This document shows positions 17,374 to 26,693 of a stretch of DNA of 64,000 bases, piece after piece. This DNA is from Bacteriovoracaceae bacterium (GTDB lineage Bacteria; Bdellovibrionota; Bacteriovoracia; Bacteriovoracales; Bacteriovoracaceae). The position numbers were made by a program, and so were the translations under genes. The DNA is taken from contig JAEUWD010000045.1 in the NCBI GenBank assembly GCA_016786485.1, positions 1 through 64,000 of the forward strand, in the 5' to 3' direction. The notes below the pieces were generated by a model. That model worked only from the letters and a program-made list of their open reading frames with translations. It searched no databases and was not told the origin of the DNA. Position 1 is the first letter of the stretch. The number at the start of each line of letters is the position of its first letter.

Positions 17374-17418
17374 GGCTTCAAGATCTTGTAAACCGCTAAG
17401 ACGGGAGATCTTGAAGCC
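17374..17418. repeat. 13-bp perfect inverted repeat in intergenic region
   Basis: GGCTTCAAGATCT (17374-17386) and AGATCTTGAAGCC (17406-17418) pair perfectly over 13 bp with a 19-base loop. A stem this long is stable in RNA from either strand. There is no strong T-run on the plus side (CGCCTTTCATTACTTTTCTC follows). It could be an RNA element in the leader of the 17474 gene, a small RNA, or a two-way termination signal. Confidence 0.6.
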
Positions 17419-17473
17419 GCCTTTCATTACTTTTCTCTAGTAACTCCAGAATTCCATTGTTAACCTTTTTACG

Positions 17474-17878
17474 ATGATCTTTTTGTTTTTATTCTTATTC
17501 CTTTCATCGCCACGGCCGGTATTTGCTCAGGTCGAAAAAAATATTAAGAACACATCCATTGATTTGATGGAAAATGCCGAAGAAGTTCAGCTTAAATTGC
17601 TACTCAAAGAAATTGTAACGCTTTTTAGTATTAGTAAAGATATCGATATTAAGATTAAGAATTCGGCGCAGGCGATTGAGTATGAAGTGGTTTATTCGCC
17701 CGAGGACCAAAAAGAACTCACGCTCTTAAGTGGTATTCGACAAAGAATGATCCGTGAGCTTTTTAACGAACTTTCTATTGCGGTTCAAAAACAATATGCC
17801 GAAAAAAATAAACGCCGATTTCGGTACGAGGACCGCAAGATCCTACTTGTGACTTTCCATAATCGTGGGAATCACTAA
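17474..17878 (+). CDS. Secreted protein of unknown function, partner of the next gene
   Basis: 134 residues with a signal peptide (MIFLFLFLFLSSPRPVFA, cleavage before QV). The mature part is highly charged and helical (LLKEIVTLFSISKDIDIKIK; RQRMIRELFNELSIAVQKQYAEKNKRRFRYEDRK), with no cysteines and no domain I recognise. The stop overlaps the next ATG by one base (TAATG at 17876-17880), so both proteins are made together and probably act together in the envelope. The long inverted repeat just upstream could lie in its mRNA leader. Confidence 0.65.
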   Translation: MIFLFLFLFLSSPRPVFAQVEKNIKNTSIDLMENAEEVQLKLLLKEIVTLFSISKDIDIKIKNSAQAIEYEVVYSPEDQKELTLLSGIRQRMIRELFNELSIAVQKQYAEKNKRRFRYEDRKILLVTFHNRGNH

Positions 17879-19872
17879 TGTTAGTTCTACTGTATTTGTT
17901 TTGGTGTTCGCTTGAAATTTTTGCACAAGAAACACCGGATGTTTTTTTGAATCAATCTGATGATGAAAGTTTTTATGTCATGAAAGATGGTAGCGATGAG
18001 CGCCGTTTCAGAAAATTTATTAAAGAACTGGGCGCTACCGCCAGTCTGAGTTTACAAGAAGTCAATATCGCTGGAAACGTGAGCCTATTATCGCTCAGTC
18101 GTTTTACTTTAGGTTTGATTTTAGAAAATGGCATCGTGGGTAAAGAAACACTTCACCATGATGTGGATAAAATTTATTCTCTTCTTCAGCGTACGGCCAC
18201 TGATTATACATTTAATGAATGGAGTCAATTTGTCTTTGGAGTTAAGGCCGCGGCGCCTGTCAGTGTTCCGCTAACAGATGCATCTAAAGACTTAAGCTTA
18301 GTCGCTAAAGTTGAAGTAGGCTCAAGGAAAGAGTATGAGTTTGTGACGGATGCCAATGTCTTAGCGGCTCAATCAGTGACATTATTACCAGCGGTATGGG
18401 GGCATGCTCGCCGTAGTTATTCTGCTGTAAAAAAAATTAATCTCTCAAGTGATCCGGCGAATTTGATTGAACGTTATAGCCAAGGCACAGAAATTAAGCG
18501 CACACGACAACACTTTTTCTTAACTGAATTAGGCTTGAATTATAACTATTCTGCCCTTGGTTTAAACGCGTCTTATTTTCTCATTACGAAGTTCTATGGT
18601 CAGAGTACCTTTAAAATTTTGGGAGATCCTGAACGCAAATTGGTGAAGCTTACGATTGAAGAACAAAAAATGCGAGGCTCAGGGCAAGCCGCTTCAGCAG
18701 CGGTGGAATTTCTCCTGTTTAAAGTCTGGTTTGTGGATGCAAAATTAAATATCAAAATGGTTTCGGCGACTCGAGAAAAGACCAAAGGTCAGAATACAAA
18801 GTTAGAGTATGTTTATGATCTTGCCTATCCGCAGGCGAGAAAAGCGCTCAAACGGGCCATCAATGGTGATCTTTCTGATACAACTTTACTCAGCATTACT
18901 CGTGCCGAAGAAGAGCACTATCAAGGTATTTTAACTAATGAAGATAATCGTCAGGAGCTTGAAAATCTGATTATTCGTAAACGTTTTGGCTTTAGTATTA
19001 ATGAAAGTTATGAACGTTTGCTTACCAGCGCTGTTAAACGTCGAAAGCTTTTAGGTAGTTTTCTTTATGACGAAAATATTGAAATTTTAGGCCAGACCAA
19101 GTTACGCAGTCAGAATTTCTACCAAGAGAAAAAAATCTCGGATATTTATTCAACTTATCGTGAAATTACTCGAAACGCTTTTTGGCGCGCGCGCGAACGT
19201 TATAATCAAATTAATCAAAGCCAGATTGAACTTGTGACAAAATTAGGAGTGAAAAGCGACTTAGGTTTAGAAGAAAAAAAATCACTTAAACTAAGTTATC
19301 ATTTTGAAATCCAAATTAAAAATAATTCCAATTATCTTAGAAAGAAAATTCTACGTTCGATTGAAAATATTATTAATATGAATCAAGAAATCCAAGAGCC
19401 GAGTAAAAGATATTTTATTAACGAATACTGTGAACCGAATAAACTGATGGTTAAACTAAATGGTGAAATTCCTGCGAGCTTTTTCAATACACTTTTGAAG
19501 TTGAGTGATAAAGATTATTGGACTTATTTAGGTCTGATGTTGGGAATAGACCCACCGGAGTCCATTGCTGATAAAAGCACACGTCAGCAAGTGACGTATG
19601 AACTTTTTGTAGATGATAGTGCGAGTGCCAAACAACTGCGTACCTTTAAGCGCAAATTCATTAAACCGATGAATGAAATTAAATCGCATAAAGAAACTCA
19701 TCTACAAGCCGAGGCCATTCGTGATCTTTATCGTATCAATCAAAATGATACTTTTTTAATTGAATACCTATTGTTTCTCACGACTAACATGTCAAAAACA
19801 GAAAACTTCGAAAAAATGCGGACACAAATCAGCTTGAATTCAGAAACCTGTCAATTTGATTGGGATCTTTAG
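17878..19872 (+). CDS. Large secreted or periplasmic protein of unknown function
   Basis: 664 residues beginning with a signal sequence (MLVLLYLFWCSLEIFA, cleavage before QE). The body mixes predicted beta segments (LGLNYNYSALGLNASYFLITKFYGQ) with long helical, basic stretches; Cys is nearly absent until NEYCEPNK and the final SETCQFDWDL. No catalytic motif or repeat is recognised. The one-base overlap with the preceding gene argues for a two-component envelope system. Its stop shares TTAG (19869-19872) with convergent sbcC. It resembles the lineage-restricted secreted proteins common in predatory bacteria, an impression rather than a homology claim. Confidence 0.68.
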   Translation: MLVLLYLFWCSLEIFAQETPDVFLNQSDDESFYVMKDGSDERRFRKFIKELGATASLSLQEVNIAGNVSLLSLSRFTLGLILENGIVGKETLHHDVDKIYSLLQRTATDYTFNEWSQFVFGVKAAAPVSVPLTDASKDLSLVAKVEVGSRKEYEFVTDANVLAAQSVTLLPAVWGHARRSYSAVKKINLSSDPANLIERYSQGTEIKRTRQHFFLTELGLNYNYSALGLNASYFLITKFYGQSTFKILGDPERKLVKLTIEEQKMRGSGQAASAAVEFLLFKVWFVDAKLNIKMVSATREKTKGQNTKLEYVYDLAYPQARKALKRAINGDLSDTTLLSITRAEEEHYQGILTNEDNRQELENLIIRKRFGFSINESYERLLTSAVKRRKLLGSFLYDENIEILGQTKLRSQNFYQEKKISDIYSTYREITRNAFWRARERYNQINQSQIELVTKLGVKSDLGLEEKKSLKLSYHFEIQIKNNSNYLRKKILRSIENIINMNQEIQEPSKRYFINEYCEPNKLMVKLNGEIPASFFNTLLKLSDKDYWTYLGLMLGIDPPESIADKSTRQQVTYELFVDDSASAKQLRTFKRKFIKPMNEIKSHKETHLQAEAIRDLYRINQNDTFLIEYLLFLTTNMSKTENFEKMRTQISLNSETCQFDWDL

Positions 19873-22800
19873 TAATTGTAATGGGTTTCAATACGTGATT
19901 GACCCGACGAGGATTTAATCAAATTGAGATTAATTGGGATACGATCTGTAAGGTGTTTCACGTGAGAGATAATACCAATATATTTACCACGGGTTTGAAT
20001 TTGTGTCAGGATTTCAATCACTTCTTCGATTGAATCTCGGTCAAGAGTTCCGAAACCTTCATCAATAAAGAAAGAATCTATTTCGGTTTGACCGCGTGTC
20101 AGTTCGGATAGGGCGAGCGCCATCGCTAAACTCACCATAAAAGTTTCACCACCTGACAGAGTTGAAACCTTTCGCTCCATCGCACCGTTAAGTTTGTCTA
20201 AAACGAAAAAGTCTGGAGACTGATTCTTCTTAGTGACGTGACGAATTTCATAACGACCAGAACATAAGTGTTGTAACTCAAGATTTGTTTGTAGAATGAG
20301 TTGCTCTTCAATTAAGGACAGAACATAATTTCTAAATTCATCGCGGCCAATAATTTCAGAGATATTATAAAAACGAACCAGTTCATCTTTAATCGAACTG
20401 ATTTCTTTGTTCACTTGATCAAATCTTTCTTTTTTCTTTAAACACTCAGCTTGAATAATCTTGTATTCGGTTAACTTGTTTTTTAGTTCAGAAAATTCAT
20501 TGGCCAAACTTTCATATGTTTCTTTAATTGCTTTATCGAGCATTTCAAAAAGTTTTTGATCGTAATTTAAATTTTGTACGTTACCTAGGTTGCGATAAAT
20601 TTTACTCAAAGTTTCACGATTTTGAAGCGAATAGAAAGTGAGTTGCTCTGGACCCATTTGTAGTTGAGATTTGTTTTCAGCAATATAGTTAAAAAGTTGA
20701 ACTAAAGAAATTTCAATCGAAGCATTTTGATCCATCATGGTGGTAAACTTTGATTCATTTTCTTTGAGCCCAAGATTGAGCTGATTGTATTCGTTTTCAA
20801 TAGTTCGCAGACCGGCCAATTGTTTTTTGCTATTTTCTTCGAGTGTCGCCAAGTAACGTTCGGGATCTGTTGTTCCGAGTTTGGCTTTAAGCGTGGCTTC
20901 AATGTCTTGTTGTAGCTGCTTCGCTTCTTCAATCTGTTGGGCCTTCTGACTTAGTTCTGCTAATTGAGCATCGATTAGAATATGTACACGGTTCAAATTT
21001 TCTTTCGTAAATAAAATATTTCCATCCAAAGCGACGATCTTATTTAAGATATCTTTTTGCTCATGATAGAAATTAAAAATTTCAGTGATCTGGTTCATCT
21101 CTTGTGTTTTGCCGGATAATAAGAGGTTAAGATGGTTACGTGATTGCATCAGTTCGGTATCAATATTTTCTTTATTAACCTGCATTTGTTCATAATCAAA
21201 TTCTATTTGCTGTACTTTAAGCGTTAATTCATCAATTTCTTTACGTGTTTGTTGATAACTCTCGTTTTGAATAATGAGTTGATGATCAAGTTGTTGCAAT
21301 GACGTCAATTCCTGGCCAAGCTGTTTATTTTTTTCGTTTAAAGTCACTTGCAGGCGAGTGAGTTCGGCGAGGTCCGTGGTATCTGACAATTGTCGTTGTT
21401 CTAGTTCACGTCGCTGCTGATTTTCAATATATTCCATTTGTTTTTTGCTAGTTTCGATTGCGATAAGCATATTCTGCTTTTTGGCAGTGAAAATTTTCAA
21501 GTTATCAGTTTCAGCTTTTAATTTTTCATTTAAAAGATTGAAATCAGTTTGCTCCTGATTACCAAGTGTGGTCGGAATATCTTTAGAATGACAAACCGGA
21601 CATACCTCATCAATTAAGGCCTTAGCGTGGCAGAGTTGAATGGCCTTGGTTAATTCATAATTTTTAAGCTCACTTTGAATAAGCTGTAGGCCGGTATGGG
21701 CGAGTTCAATCTCTTTTTCGTATTGTTGAAAAGCAGTCTGTGATTCTTGTGATTGCTGCTTGAGGGTACTGACTTTGAGCTGATTATCATTTAAAAGCGT
21801 TACAGCGGCGTTATAAATACTGAGAGTATGTCGTGTTTGTTCGAGTTCAAGTTGAATATTCTGTTTACGTTGCGTGATATTTTTTAATTGGATTTCGAAA
21901 TAACCTTCAGGCAATTCTTTGAGTCCATGGGCTTGAATTAAGCTGGCCAATCGTCCTTTGACTGTACCGAGCTTTTGACAATGTTCTAAAAGGGTATTTT
22001 TACATAAACTCAACTGAGATTTAATATTTTGCAATTGCTGATGCAGATTTTGTAATTTGTTGATCAATGTTTCGATTTCAATTTTGTTAGTATCATTTAA
22101 ACGAAGAACGTACTTGGCGCTTAATTGTTCTTTCTTGACGGCGAATTCTCTTTGCGATTGTTCGATGTCGGCCAGGTCTTTTTTGGTAATCTGAATTTGG
22201 CGTGTGATTTTTTCTTTGTCGATATTCAAATGATTGATTTTATCTTTGAGTGAATGAAGTTGTAGTTTATTTTTAATACATTCAGTTAACCAAACTTTTT
22301 TACTGCTTAGTTCCTGATTGGCTTGCTGATGAGCTTCTTGTTGTAAATTAAGTTCAACGCGCTTCTTATTAAGTGAAGAATGTAATTCATTGATTTCACC
22401 TTTCACTTTTTCCAAAATGCTGTTGTTTTGTTGAATTTTTTGCGTATAGCTTAGGATTTCACGGAAATCATTTTTGGTTTTTTCAAATTTTTTCAAATAC
22501 GCCTGGTGATAAGGTAATTGCTCATCTAAAAAAGTAATTTTTTGATTAATCTGTGCAAACTCTTCAACGCTTGCGTAATCTAAACCGTCCAGGACTGATT
22601 TTAAATTCTCTGATTTGTTTTCTCGAACCGTAATATTATCTCTTAGTTGTTTTCCTAAAACAGAAAGAAGATCACTTTGATAAAGCTTTTCAAGAATTTC
22701 TTTTCGATCTTTAAAATTCGCCGTTAAAAATTTAGCAAATTCGCCTTGATTCAAAATAACCGTTTTAGAAAATTGATTAAAGTCGAGTTTTAGAATTTCT

Positions 22801-23186
22801 TCAGCATTTTTTTCTAAAAAGAGGTATTCACTGCCTTGTTTTTCAAAAAGCTCACGTTTGATTTTTGGAAGCTTTAAGGCCTCACCATTTTTTTTACGAA
22901 CTTTACCTTCCCAGAGCGCTTTGTACTGCTTGCCGTAATGTTCAAACTCTAAACTGACTCGACCGGATTCGTGCCCCAGGCTAACCATGTCGATTTGTGT
23001 GACGTTTGATTTGTAATGCTCACCATAGAGCGCAAGGCTTAAACAATTTAAGAGTGTTGACTTGCCTGAACCCGTAGGACCGGTGATGGCAATCAAGTTA
23101 GAATCTTGGAAAATCTGGTTAAAATCAAGCTCGTGTTCACCGACGAGCGAGGCCATATTTTCTATGGTGAGTTTATTCAACTTCAT
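19869..23186 (-). CDS. sbcC: Exonuclease SbcC, SMC-like ATPase subunit
   Basis: ATPase partner of SbcD in the Mre11-Rad50-type nuclease that cuts DNA hairpins and protein-blocked ends. Walker A GPTGSGKST sits at residues 34-42, the ABC signature near STLSGGETFMVSLA, and Walker B as FFIDEGFGTLD close to the C-terminus. Between them are two long coiled coils separated by the zinc hook CPVC (residues 529-532). The length of 1105 is typical. The start overlaps sbcD by 14 bp, giving tight coupling. As usual for coiled coils, other frames show spurious open frames, which are ignored. Confidence 0.95.
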   Translation of the reverse strand: MKLNKLTIENMASLVGEHELDFNQIFQDSNLIAITGPTGSGKSTLLNCLSLALYGEHYKSNVTQIDMVSLGHESGRVSLEFEHYGKQYKALWEGKVRKKNGEALKLPKIKRELFEKQGSEYLFLEKNAEEILKLDFNQFSKTVILNQGEFAKFLTANFKDRKEILEKLYQSDLLSVLGKQLRDNITVRENKSENLKSVLDGLDYASVEEFAQINQKITFLDEQLPYHQAYLKKFEKTKNDFREILSYTQKIQQNNSILEKVKGEINELHSSLNKKRVELNLQQEAHQQANQELSSKKVWLTECIKNKLQLHSLKDKINHLNIDKEKITRQIQITKKDLADIEQSQREFAVKKEQLSAKYVLRLNDTNKIEIETLINKLQNLHQQLQNIKSQLSLCKNTLLEHCQKLGTVKGRLASLIQAHGLKELPEGYFEIQLKNITQRKQNIQLELEQTRHTLSIYNAAVTLLNDNQLKVSTLKQQSQESQTAFQQYEKEIELAHTGLQLIQSELKNYELTKAIQLCHAKALIDEVCPVCHSKDIPTTLGNQEQTDFNLLNEKLKAETDNLKIFTAKKQNMLIAIETSKKQMEYIENQQRRELEQRQLSDTTDLAELTRLQVTLNEKNKQLGQELTSLQQLDHQLIIQNESYQQTRKEIDELTLKVQQIEFDYEQMQVNKENIDTELMQSRNHLNLLLSGKTQEMNQITEIFNFYHEQKDILNKIVALDGNILFTKENLNRVHILIDAQLAELSQKAQQIEEAKQLQQDIEATLKAKLGTTDPERYLATLEENSKKQLAGLRTIENEYNQLNLGLKENESKFTTMMDQNASIEISLVQLFNYIAENKSQLQMGPEQLTFYSLQNRETLSKIYRNLGNVQNLNYDQKLFEMLDKAIKETYESLANEFSELKNKLTEYKIIQAECLKKKERFDQVNKEISSIKDELVRFYNISEIIGRDEFRNYVLSLIEEQLILQTNLELQHLCSGRYEIRHVTKKNQSPDFFVLDKLNGAMERKVSTLSGGETFMVSLAMALALSELTRGQTEIDSFFIDEGFGTLDRDSIEEVIEILTQIQTRGKYIGIISHVKHLTDRIPINLNLIKSSSGQSRIETHYNY

Positions 23187-24375
23187 GTTTACTCACCTCA
23201 GCTTGATGGATCAAACGATTAAAGTCTTGCACTAGCTCCGTAGGAATTTGTTCAGTCTCTGGAAATTTTGTTAAGTAATATTGTTCAAACAATTCCATGA
23301 TACTTAATTTTTTAGTTTGAATCTTTCGTGCCTTTTGTTCGGTTTGATGCAGTTCAGTGCTATAACTTAAAAGCTCAATGGGTTGCCCTTTTAGCTTCTC
23401 GCGTATGTAGTCGGCCATGCCGGACTTGGGAGATTTAAGAAAAAGTTCTACTTCTAAGTAATTCGTTAATGTGTAGCTGGTTTCAGTCATCTCTTTCATT
23501 AGGTTTTTCAGATCACGGTCCAAAGTTTCTTCGGTCGTTTTTAATTGATAGAGTCTTCGGTGCTGTGGGATGGCGTGAAAACTTTGAGTAACAGTTTCAC
23601 CAATGACAATTTCTGATAAAAATTTCTGATGGGATTCAGAAAAACGCATGGATATCGGCGAGCCAGGATAAATACTAAGTGGTTCGCGATCAATAATTTG
23701 TTTCTTATGAATATGTCCTAACGCCAAATAGTCATAATAATTTTGGTACAACGAACGCGGAATCGAATTGAGTCCAGACAGTCCTACCACTTGTTCGGAA
23801 CCTGAATATTCAAATTGTCCAAAGAGATGATGGGCCATCAAAATGCGGTAATCACTTTGAGGAGCGGCTTGAATAGAACTATGGAAGAACATTTCTAAAG
23901 CTTTGGTTGTTTCACCATCACTTAATTCTGAAGCTTGCGTCCATTGGTAAAGATCGTGGCTTCTAAAATACGGTAAACAAGAAATGAGAAGCGTTTTATT
24001 TTTAATTTTAATCACTTGATGATGGCGACTAAGGTCGCGATGAATCTGTCCGACGAGGGTCACTTGTTTATTGGTAATTAACGAAATCGGAGCTTCAAGG
24101 AAATGTCCTGAATCGTGATTGCCGGCAATGACTAAAATATGGCAAGCGCTACTGGCCGTCACAGAGGCCAAGAAATCATAAAAAGCTTTGAGTGCTGCAA
24201 CTGGCGGCAGGGGAGTATCAAAAATATCGCCGCTGATTAAGAGTAAATCGGTTTGTTCATTTTGAATTTTATTTTTTAGCCAATGCAAAAAAAGCACTTG
24301 TTCACTTAAGCGTTCATTTTGGAAAAGTTTTTTGCCAAGGTGCCAATCTGCTGTGTGCAGAATCTTAATCAACAT
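23173..24375 (-). CDS. sbcD: Exonuclease SbcD, Mre11-like nuclease subunit
   Basis: Metal-dependent phosphoesterase of the SbcCD complex. Metal-binding motifs appear in order: HTADWHLGK (residue 7 on), SGDIFDTPLPP (about 47), AGNHDSG (about 84), HHLFGQFEYSG and the terminal LGHIHKKQ. The C-terminal capping region follows, to residue 400. It starts 22 bases after the ricT stop and overlaps sbcC by 14 bp, so it belongs to the operon tmk-holB-ricT-sbcD-sbcC. Confidence 0.95.
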   Translation of the reverse strand: MLIKILHTADWHLGKKLFQNERLSEQVLFLHWLKNKIQNEQTDLLLISGDIFDTPLPPVAALKAFYDFLASVTASSACHILVIAGNHDSGHFLEAPISLITNKQVTLVGQIHRDLSRHHQVIKIKNKTLLISCLPYFRSHDLYQWTQASELSDGETTKALEMFFHSSIQAAPQSDYRILMAHHLFGQFEYSGSEQVVGLSGLNSIPRSLYQNYYDYLALGHIHKKQIIDREPLSIYPGSPISMRFSESHQKFLSEIVIGETVTQSFHAIPQHRRLYQLKTTEETLDRDLKNLMKEMTETSYTLTNYLEVELFLKSPKSGMADYIREKLKGQPIELLSYSTELHQTEQKARKIQTKKLSIMELFEQYYLTKFPETEQIPTELVQDFNRLIHQAEVSKHEVE

Positions 24376-24397
24376 TTATACGTCTCTCGTGTGTGTG

Positions 24398-25852
24398 TTA
24401 AGAACGTGGTTTGTTGTTATTATGTCTGTTTTGCTGCTGCGGTTGTTGCTGCTGCTTAAATCCCTGTTGTTGGTTTCGCTTATCACCGCCACCTCCACCG
24501 TGCTTTTGTTGATGCTGGTGATTTGGCTTATGGTGCTGTTTATTTTGGTTATGATTGTGTTGTGGTTTGTTGTTATTGTGTCTATTTTGATGCTGCTGAG
24601 GTGCTGGTGCTAAATCCTCATCATCATCCATGTCTTCTTCTTCAAGTGCTTCTTCACTGCTTGGGCCACTGAAACTAAATTCAGCTTCTTTGGTGACTTC
24701 AGTAAATTTGGTGTTACTCGATTTTTGTTGTTGGTAATTTTTCTTAAGTTCTTCGTAATTATCTGAAAAAGTTTCTTCACCAAAAAGTTGTGTGAAGATT
24801 TCTTGTGCCTTAGTCTCTGAGGTTTTTTTAATTTCTTGAATCTCAGCTTCAAACGCTTTGGTTTTCTGTGATTCATAATCACTCAAGCCTACGACTTGCG
24901 AAGTTTCATTTGAAATATGTTCAAAAAATTCTGGGAACTTATAAGTTTCATCTGCCAATTTATCCAGGAGATTAATGCTGTAGCGGCGAATGGTCCCTCG
25001 GTCAGTGAGCACATCAAATTGCTCACTTAAAAGATGCAATCTTTCCACACGACCTTTGTCTCCATTTTTCAGGAAAACATAATCACCTTCGATTGGAAGT
25101 TTGTCGCGTTTATGTTCATAAACTTCATCTTCGTATTGTAAACAACACTTGAGCTGTCCACAAACGCCATTGAGTTTTCCATAAGTCAGTGTGAGGTTTT
25201 GGTTCTTCGCCATTTTAATATTGACGTGACCATATTGATTTAAGAATGAAGAACAACAAAGCTGGCGACCACAAGGGCCGATACCACCAACCGCAGCGGC
25301 ACGATCGCGTACCGAGATTTGGCGTAATTCAATTCTAAGTTTAAGTGCAGTGACTAAGTCTTTAACCAGATTTCTAAAATCCACACGCGCAGGGGCAGTG
25401 AAGTAGAAAACAACTTTTTTCCCAAACTGAGTGAACTCAACGTGAGTTAAATTCATATCCAGTTTATGTGTGGTGATCAAATTACCACAAATCGTTTCAT
25501 ATTCTTTTTCTTTTTTGTAATGCTCATGCTGCTTGCTGATATCTTCTTCGTTAGCAACTTTGTTAATACTTTTAATCGGTAGCATCGATTTATCAAAGGC
25601 CATTTCATACGGAAAAGAATTCACGTAACCTACGGCCATACCGCGATCACTCATGGCCATCACTTGCTGGCCGTAAGTTAATTTCTTTTTTCCAATGAGA
25701 AAAGGGTAGGAACGGTTGTGGCCAGGAAAGCGCACGCGCACAAAACGTAATATTTGTCCGTCTTTAAAGCGCGATTCTTCTTCATGCTCAGGTTCATAAC
25801 CAGGTGCAACAACGTCACCATCGTCATCATAATTTGATATATTTTCACTCAT
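24398..25852 (-). CDS. ricT: RicT/PSP1-domain protein with Gln/Asn/His-rich tail
   Basis: PSP1 (YaaT/RicT) family protein. In Bacillus subtilis, RicT with RicA and RicF binds iron-sulfur clusters and promotes RNase Y activity. The core at about residues 40-320 has the family cysteine pattern GPCGRQLCC...GVCGQLKCC (near 205-250). Distinctive here is a C-terminal tail of about 70 residues made almost only of Q, N, H, K, P and G, with a nine-residue repeat QNRHNNNKP occurring twice. Such tails are prion-like or RNA-binding in other proteins. ATG 25852 (MSENIS) is preferred; ATG 25864 (MEKT) is possible, and the frame stays open to 25897. The tmk-holB-ricT order is also known from Firmicutes, but ricA and ricF are not seen. 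Confidence 0.82.
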   Translation of the reverse strand: MSENISNYDDDGDVVAPGYEPEHEEESRFKDGQILRFVRVRFPGHNRSYPFLIGKKKLTYGQQVMAMSDRGMAVGYVNSFPYEMAFDKSMLPIKSINKVANEEDISKQHEHYKKEKEYETICGNLITTHKLDMNLTHVEFTQFGKKVVFYFTAPARVDFRNLVKDLVTALKLRIELRQISVRDRAAAVGGIGPCGRQLCCSSFLNQYGHVNIKMAKNQNLTLTYGKLNGVCGQLKCCLQYEDEVYEHKRDKLPIEGDYVFLKNGDKGRVERLHLLSEQFDVLTDRGTIRRYSINLLDKLADETYKFPEFFEHISNETSQVVGLSDYESQKTKAFEAEIQEIKKTSETKAQEIFTQLFGEETFSDNYEELKKNYQQQKSSNTKFTEVTKEAEFSFSGPSSEEALEEEDMDDDEDLAPAPQQHQNRHNNNKPQHNHNQNKQHHKPNHQHQQKHGGGGGDKRNQQQGFKQQQQPQQQNRHNNNKPRS

Positions 25853-25946
25853 TGTTTTTTCCATTTTTGTAAGCGTCACCACTTTTCGGCAGCGCAATTT
25901 TTATCATCTAACTAGTGACAGTCTTAGTCAATGTTTAGAGCACAAT

Positions 25947-26693
25947 TTATAGCGAAGTTGTTGCGGTCTTGGTGGGTGCCAAGTGAGTGTGTAAAAACTC
26001 ATAAGTTTGTGCCAATCTTTCGGTGCTGGAATTGTGAAAAGTCATCGATTCAGCTTGCCACTGAAGCAGTTTGGTCAGCTCTAAATAATACTTATAATCA
26101 GCTAAATCAAAACTCATGAGTGACGAGTATAGTTTTTCTTCCTCGTCATCATCCTGAAACTTCTCAATAAACTCGCTTAAGCTGATAGGCTTTTGAAAAA
26201 GTTCCTTCAGTTGGCTTAAATTATGCTCGTTTGTGACTTGCTGAGTAAATTTAAAACGAAATTTGAGCATGCGCGACTCAACCGTCGGTAATAATTTTTT
26301 CCCGTAAGGATTCAGCACGATGAGACTCAGAAAAGCTTGAGGCTCTTCGAGTAGTTTAAGCAGCTTATTTTGGCCCAGTTCGGTCAATTTATGCGCATCT
26401 TCAATCACGATAAATTTATGGGGAAGTTGCATCGGTTTACTTTCTTGAAAATAAAAAAGTTCCGTTAATTCTTCCATTTGATAATTCTTATTTTGGGTCG
26501 ATAAAAAACTGATATCAAAACAATTTTCGAGACTCAGTTTGGGATTGGTTTGTTGAATATATGTGGTGAGTAAGTCTTTGATCCAAATTTTTAAATTCTC
26601 TTCTGAAGTCGATTCAATTTGTGTCAAATGATAGCAAGGTGCAAACTTTTTTGACTGCCATTTTGAGAGAAAAAGTTGCTTTAAATTAACCAC
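25947..26693 (-). CDS. holB: DNA polymerase III delta-prime-like subunit
   Basis: Clamp-loader subunit homologue of 248 residues. The AAA+ core is recognisable from VIEDAHKLTELGQNKLLKLLEEP, followed by the sensor-like ESRMLKFRF, where the usual SRC motif reads SRM. The P-loop is missing, as is common for delta-prime, and the C-terminal collar domain is short or absent. GTG 26693 is chosen: GGGAGA lies six bases upstream, and the frame open to 26807 would run deep into tmk. With this start the overlap with tmk is 8 bp. The neighbourhood (tmk before, ricT after) supports the call more than sequence similarity alone. Confidence 0.75.
   Translation of the reverse strand: MVNLKQLFLSKWQSKKFAPCYHLTQIESTSEENLKIWIKDLLTTYIQQTNPKLSLENCFDISFLSTQNKNYQMEELTELFYFQESKPMQLPHKFIVIEDAHKLTELGQNKLLKLLEEPQAFLSLIVLNPYGKKLLPTVESRMLKFRFKFTQQVTNEHNLSQLKELFQKPISLSEFIEKFQDDDEEEKLYSSLMSFDLADYKYYLELTKLLQWQAESMTFHNSSTERLAQTYEFLHTHLAPTKTATTSL

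Noticed and set aside
24332-24613. Plus-strand frame giving a very hydrophobic Leu/Val-rich protein
   Set aside because: It is the complement of the Gln/Asn/His tail of ricT and has no promoter or ribosome site.
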